From contig CAJNDS010002436.1 in NCBI GenBank assembly GCA_905221605.1, forward strand, positions 74,501 to 138,500: a stretch of 64,000 nt of DNA. Direction: 5' to 3'. Below are positions 58,828-64,000 of the stretch, one piece after another. This DNA comes from Symbiodinium natans. Its lineage: Eukaryota > Sar > Dinophyceae > Suessiales > Symbiodiniaceae. The position numbers and the translations under genes are program-made. Every line of letters starts with the position of its first letter. The first letter of the stretch is position 1. The notes under the pieces were generated by a model. That model was not told the DNA's origin. It made no database searches and saw only the letters and a program-made list of their open reading frames with translations.

Positions 58828-61735
58828 CTCGAGCACGTGGAACATCTGCCTGAGGCTGCTTCGATTCACTTCGCTTCCACCCTCTCTCCCCCCTGTCACT
58901 CTGTGCTCCAAGCCCCTCACTCCGCCCCTCTCTTCCTCCTTCCTCCTCCTTTCCGCTGCGGTTCCTATGGTTGCTTCCTGTTCTGGTCTTGTGTCCATGG
59001 TTTCCAGTACACCCCGCTGGTTTCCGTTACGCCGTGTACTCGACCGCTGTATTCAGTGTTGACTCAGCTTCGGATTGAAGGACACTCCGATGCGCCCGCC
59101 CTTGGAGAACTTGCTACAAGGGAAATCTAACGTGGCCGGAGGGACGTTTGGGGCTCCTCCACCTCCTCCGCCTCCTCCACCTCCTCCTCCTCCTCCTCTT
59201 CCTCTTCCCCCTGCCCCCTCCCCATGTGGACGCGGCTTAGCCAGCACTCGCCAAACGGCAAGGACGAACCACCACGTAAATGCCCCATAAACAACATAAC
59301 CCAAAACGACAGCAACGTCAACCAACACAGATCCCCAAACAGGCACAGACAGCGAACACCAGTCCCCAAGCACCTCCCTCGTCCCAAGTCCGCTTGGGGG
59401 CTTACAGACAGGTAACCGAAACCCACCCCGCCCCCAGCTCCGGCCTGTCTCCCCCTGCCCCTCCCCCACTCCACTTCGCTCCACTTCGCTCCACCTTCCT
59501 CCACCTCCCGCTTCTTCTTTGTTTGTCTTCCTCTTTGTGCTTCATCTCATGACATGGACCCTCTGTCTCACTGATGCACAGAGATGCACAGAGGAAAGGG
59601 GGGCCCAGTCTCTCTGAGGCATCTGCCAGGTCCATCCACCGGGCAGGTGATCCGGGGCCTGACTCAGGAAATGTTCGAAATGCGGTCCCGAAAAGAATTG
59701 GGTTTCAAGAGTGTGTGGGCAGGGGCGCGGGGGTTTTGGGTGCATGTTCAGGTGCAGCAGCGGGGGGGGGGGAGAGACCGCAAAAGCTTAAAACCCCCCA
59801 CCATTCCGGGGTATCACATCAAGTCGATCCTGCCAGACAACATCAGGCTTTGGACCCTTATCTCAAGTCCTACCTCAGAGAACCCCATCAAGACTGCCAA
59901 TGCAAACTTGCTCTAGCTCGGCTTCTTCGGGTGTAGCGGGGAGGTGCACGTACCCCGCGCATTTTTTCAGCTGCTGGGGACGATACCACACGGCCATCGC
60001 TTTCTCGGGTTTTTGCTGGGAAGCTCCGCCTTACAGGAACCCTGTGCTCCATCCCATTTTTTCGCCGCACCTTGTGGGGACTCAAGCAGCCGTCGCCGTG
60101 ATGGCACATGGACACGAAGCCTCGGAGAGGGGAGCTGAGAGCAGATGCACTCAGATGCACAGGTGCGCGTGCGAGCTGCGCAGCTGCGCACACTGTGCCC
60201 TGCTCCGAGCCCCCAAAAGCTTCACATTCTGCCATGGAAGCATCGTGGACCTCTGCGGACATCTGCGGACCTCTGCGGGCTTCCATGCGTCCAGGGAGCG
60301 ATTGTGGTCCGCGTGGTGCAGAGCAACGCGGCCGTGGCCTGATGTCCATGATGTTGCGCTCCAAAAAACCACAGAAACACGGCAAATCTCAACAAAGCTC
60401 GAGTCGCCGAACGGCACCAACGGCACCAATGGCAACAGTCCGGTGAGGCCTGCGTCCACGACAGTAAAGCGCTCCGCTCCCCAGCCGCCTGGCCTGGGTT
60501 GTAGCACCGTTCCGAGACCGCTTTTTGTTCTAACTTGCGTTTCAGGTGGGATGGGCTGTACCGCAAGAAGCTCCAGCTTCCGCTAAAGTGGCTCCTTGAT
60601 CCGGATCTTATGTTCGCTTGGAATGACTGAGATGACCGAGGTTAGGGAAAGGCAACATCGTCTCATGCGTGTGTGGCCTTGGGCCTTCCGTCTGCCTTGC
60701 ACCTTTTTCGCTCACGCAATTACAGAACCATGACACGAGAGATGACACGAGCGCGTGAAACCATCAACGGAACCGCGACCAGGAGCTACAGCAACTGCGA
60801 ACGCGCACGCCGTAGTGGACAGTTTGCCCCTTGAGCTGGCGCTCGAAGGCTTACAGGGGAATACCTGCAAGAGGACGGAGAACCAGAAATCAAGCTGAAA
60901 GATGCTGCATGACCCCCAACACAAAGTTTTCAGCCCGGGGCAGGTCGTTCCAGTTGCGGCCTGGTGAGCGAATCATGTCCTTTGGAAGCAGGCTGCACAG
61001 GGTTGCTAGATATTGGCATAGTGGCTTGTAATGCCCGGAACGGGACTGCTCTTGCTCTGAACCAGATACCCGTGAGTCCGAATCCAGGCAACGGCCCTCA
61101 ACTGGGCCCAAGGTTTTGCCAAGGCTCGTGGCCCATTTTGACGAAGCGGTTGTTGGCCGCATTGTGCAAGGCCACCTGGCCGTAGCCAGCATCCACCACC
61201 TTGGGACGTTTCCGCAGTAGCGATCTCGAGACTGAATTGCACGACCCCTGGTCGCCTTTTCAAGCATCTTGCAGCAAAACAAGCTCCTGAACAAATTGCA
61301 CATCTTCGTCGCATCTTCAAATATCTTCACATAGCATATCACTCTCTCCACTCCACTGGTCCACACACTCCAAAAGCTTCTCAGCTCTTGGCCCGGAAGG
61401 GCTCCCAGCTCCAACCACTGGGGAAGTGGTGAAGGTGCTTACTGCAGCCAAGCGCGCGAATTCATGAAAGGGGGGCTAAAGACTGTGGAATGGTTTAGGG
61501 GGTTTGAGGACCTCAGGCCTGAGACCTCTGGACTCTCTTGGCTCGAGGTTTCACCGTGCCTGGGCGATCCGTCCATGTGGCCATTGTGCGCGTTCATGCG
61601 CATGAAGCGATGGTGAGGCTCGTTCCTGGGTTGAGAAGCCCCTGCAAAGACAAGAACGCATTGAAACTTGAAGAAAAAGCCCTCGAAGCTACCAGGGCAC
61701 CAGAGTGCCACCACCGTGCCGTGCCGGAGCAGGGC
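58828..61735 (-). CDS. Gene A unit 1, second beta-trefoil-like domain (exons x9-x18)
   Basis: Exons: x9 61693-61735, x10 61555-61625, x11 61385-61437, x12 about 61121-61199, x13 60935-60979, x14 60450-60493, x15 60289-60338, x16 60071-60120, x17 59627-59658, x18 58828-58849. Key peptides: ALLRHGTVVALWCPG, NEPHHRFMRMNAHNGHMDGS, HHFPSGWSWEPFRAK, VVDAGYGQVALHNAANNRF, DMIRSPGRNWNDLPRA, PGGWGAERFTVVDAG, GHGRVALHHADHNRSLD, GFVSMCHHGDGCLSPHK, APDHLPGGWTW and QMFHVLE. Three lobes can be laid out as x9-x11, x12-x14 and x15-x18. The x9 donor is GT here, while the other five units have GA at the same base. x18 is only 22 nt. The intron after x17 (58850-59626) carries CT- and CCT-rich sequence but no further exon that I can see. 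Confidence 0.75.
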
Positions 61736-61883
61736 CTCAGAGAATGCAGGAAACGCCTCCTTGGCCTCTTCATCAATACACATCCCCCATGTCACTATAC
61801 ATCACTGTATCACTACTATCTCTCACTCCATCTCACTATATCTCATATATCTGTGTCTCATTCCTCTTTCTTCGCCGGTGTGC

Positions 61884-63753
61884 GGACATCGGCCGGAAGC
61901 GCTCCCAGCCCCAGTTCCAAGGCAGGTCCTGCAGACAGTTTCCGGCATGCGCGTGGAACATCGCCGTAGACACAGCTTCCCCATCTGTCTCAAAGCAGGA
62001 GGGTCGGTGGGCTTCGTGGTAGATCGAGTCCCTGCTGACGCTTGCCATGAAAACCGTGCAACACACGAAGTGTTCTGGTGATGCTGATAACACAAACAAA
62101 GTACGACGACGGCACAACCTGGGCATTCTTGCACATGCAGCAGGTGTGTGCAGCTGGAACAATCTTGTAGAGCATTTGCAGCAACGGATCGCCATGATAA
62201 TGCATGCAAACTTGCACAACATCCCCCAGGCCCCAGGTGGAGAGTTTGGGCATTCTGTGGCCCACTATCACTATCTCCTTGGCCAGAGCATGTACAAGTT
62301 CGTCTCAAACAGCCAGAGTGTCATCGGATAAGTGCTTCAGGCCGGGCTCGAGCTGAAAACGGAAACACACACACACACACACATACACCTTTCCACCATG
62401 TTCGCGAACTTCGAAGGCAGCAAACCCCGGTCCCAGGCATTGCGATGAGGACTTGTGTCCTTAGCTTCGTGCTTTGATATGTCTCTGCCGGGCATTCCCC
62501 CTAACGGAAGCCATTGCTGTAGCCACAGCCGAACCTGTTTTGCATCTGAGGCTCCATGTGGTGTCGGTTCGGCATCCGCATGTACTTGTTGTGGGCCCGG
62601 CAGTGAAGGGCCACCTGCCACAACTCTCAACAGCTCAATTTCTGAGACCGAAGCAGTACGCAAACCCAGAATAGCCCAGAATTAAACAATGCCGGACAAG
62701 GACATGTGCAGAATTCCCTTCAGTAAGCTTAGCTCAAGTTAAGCACATGCCATCCTTTGGAATCCCTACTTCCCACCGGGCCGCCATGCTGCTAGCATTT
62801 CGCGACACCCCTGGCCCCATGCTGACATCCCGCCATGTTTTCATCACAAACAAGACCAGTTCAAGACTTGTTCGACCCAAGGCCCAAAGTAACTACCGGG
62901 CTTCATGGACACATCCCCAACAAGTGCCAACACACCCCAAAAGACACAGCACGTAAGCACATCCTCTTCGATCCAAAGAATTGACATTGATGATCGAAAG
63001 GTTTGCAAACCAAAGCAGATCATCAACAGTTGGGCAGAGCAGCAGGGAGAGTCCCAACGCCATGCTGGGCCTTGCCAGAACCGGCATCCACGGCAGTGAA
63101 GGTCTCCCAGCTATGCCTCGCGGGGGCGCCGTCCATGTCCTGCGCCGTGGGAGAGTTGGACATCGGGGACTGGGTCGATTCTAAGCTTCAACAATGCCAT
63201 TTCACACTTTACATACTGGCCAAGGAGTCTGGCGGGCCCTACTCCTGGCGCCACTAGTATGACTACGCAGAATCTCGCACAATGCACCTTGAGAAGATGC
63301 ACGATGCTTCCGGATGCAGGCGAGAACTACTGATAACTAACGGCCATGTCCATGTCCCAAATCTCACAAACCCAGTCGTTGTTGTTTCTCAGCCGAATCC
63401 ATCTGTTCTCGCGCGGGTTGTGCAAGCCGATTTTGGCATCACCTGCCGTCGGACATTGCCAAGGTTTATGGTGTTAGACTAGTGACTAGAATGTGTTCGA
63501 AGGGCCTGCTTGGACCTGCAAACCTGAGGCTGCCAATGACCTTGAGAGCCGCACCTGCGAAGTGGACGCGGAAGAAAGTCGAAGTCCAGCCTGATGGGAG
63601 CGAATCCTCAGTGCAACGTTGGCGCCCGTTTTGCGCTTGCAAGGACACTTTGATGCACTCGCCCCAGTCCTACTCTTCGAGTCTTTCTTTAAACCTCCAT
63701 GCTGCCAAGTTGCCCAGTTCCTGTGTCCGGTCCAAACCAAGTCGTGTCCCCAC
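61884..63753 (-). CDS. Gene A unit 1, first beta-trefoil-like domain (exons x2-x8)
   Basis: Exons in transcription order: x2 63706-63753, x3 63555-63606, x4 63372-63442, x5 63071-63139, x6 about 62545-62614, x7 about 62424-62459, x8 61884-61928; x1 lies beyond the right edge. Visible peptides are WGHDLVWTGHRNW (x2), DSLPSGWTSTFFRVHFAG (x3), DAKIGLHNPRENRWIRLRNN (x4), DMDGAPARHSWETFTAVDAG (x5), VALHCRAHNKYMRMPNRHH (x6), DTSPHRNAWDRG (x7) and DLPWNWGWERFRPMSAH (x8). They join as three lobes, the number that makes one beta-trefoil. Each exon is preceded by AG, usually AG|G. The donor is GT after x4 and GC after x5 and x8. Coding status is well supported by conservation in five more copies; the fold is inferred from the lobe pattern, and ligand or partner are unknown. 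Confidence 0.75.
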
Positions 63754-63863
63754 CTGGGCTGCAGTGCGGCTGCAGTGCGACTGCAGTCTGGGGAAGCGAC
63801 AGCTTCCGCTGGGCCCACGACGCACATTCTGAATCATTCTGACGCCCATCAACAGATTCAAGA

Positions 63864-63899
63864 GGGCCAAAAGGCCAAAAGGCCAAAAGGCCAAAAGGG
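63864..63899 (+). repeat. Short tandem repeat of GGCCAAAAG, four copies
   Basis: Four 9-bp units at the right edge of the window, upstream of the first visible gene A exon. Exon x1 of unit 1 is not seen in 63754-64000, so it should lie further right. Confidence 0.9.
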
Positions 63900-64000
63900 T
63901 TTATCTCCGACTACTTGGAGACTGCGTCCGGGACATGAGAGGCAGCTTCCAAAGGGTGCAATGGTTCGACGGACTGATTCTTCAGCGTTGTGCCCCTCGC

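Overview
This window looks like nuclear DNA of a dinoflagellate, most likely of the Symbiodiniaceae/Suessiales type. I conclude this from many very short exons on one strand only, splice donors that read GC or GA as often as GT at AG|G boundaries, interspersed TTTAGGG-type repeats, long microsatellites and G tracts, and Cys-rich modules of a kind I associate with predicted dinoflagellate proteins. The genus is an inference. All convincing coding sequence is on the minus strand, so the window is read from right to left. Exon edges were placed by eye and need RNA data.

Region 1 (63.75 to about 24 kb) is the main content: a giant gene A made of a tandemly repeated unit of 22 micro-exons (22-111 nt, about 1.24 kb of exon and about 415 residues per unit, spread over 5-9 kb). 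Five complete units and a sixth lacking its first exon are present. I number the exons x1-x22 in transcription order. x1-x8 encode three lobes and x9-x18 another three; each lobe has the pattern VALH...NRFxRM...GWxWExFxVVDAG, which I read as two beta-trefoil domains of the actin-crosslinking/fascin-like or lectin-like sort. x19-x22 encode two six-cysteine modules. After unit 6 the gene passes into another Cys module family (CPxxSxGTxV, GYSGTIxA, SPFYSG) and then less certain exons at 25.3-24.05 kb.

Region 2 (21.0-19.5 kb) holds one uninterrupted 498-codon ORF with a class I SAM-dependent methyltransferase domain at its C-terminal end. It is the only long intronless coding sequence here. It may be a separate gene or a C-terminal exon of gene A.

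Region 3 (18.9 kb to the left edge) holds gene B, a diverged relative with the same plan: six lobes (18.9-13.0 kb), Cys exons (12.7-12.3 and 9.6-8.7 kb), then at least eight exons of the GYSGTI/CPxxS family down to the left edge. Several possible exons at 6.4-4.2 kb do not match a family I know.

The repeat units are natural replicates. The same exon edge is followed by GT in one unit, GC in another and GA in a third, which supports relaxed 5' splice-site use. Units 3 and 5 are nearly identical over about 1.6 kb including introns, so duplication or gene conversion is recent. Introns hold the microsatellites, while TTTAGGG-like repeats are concentrated left of 25 kb. I saw no tRNA, rRNA, CRISPR array or intact transposon; one RNase H-like fragment near 21.9 kb hints at retroelement debris.
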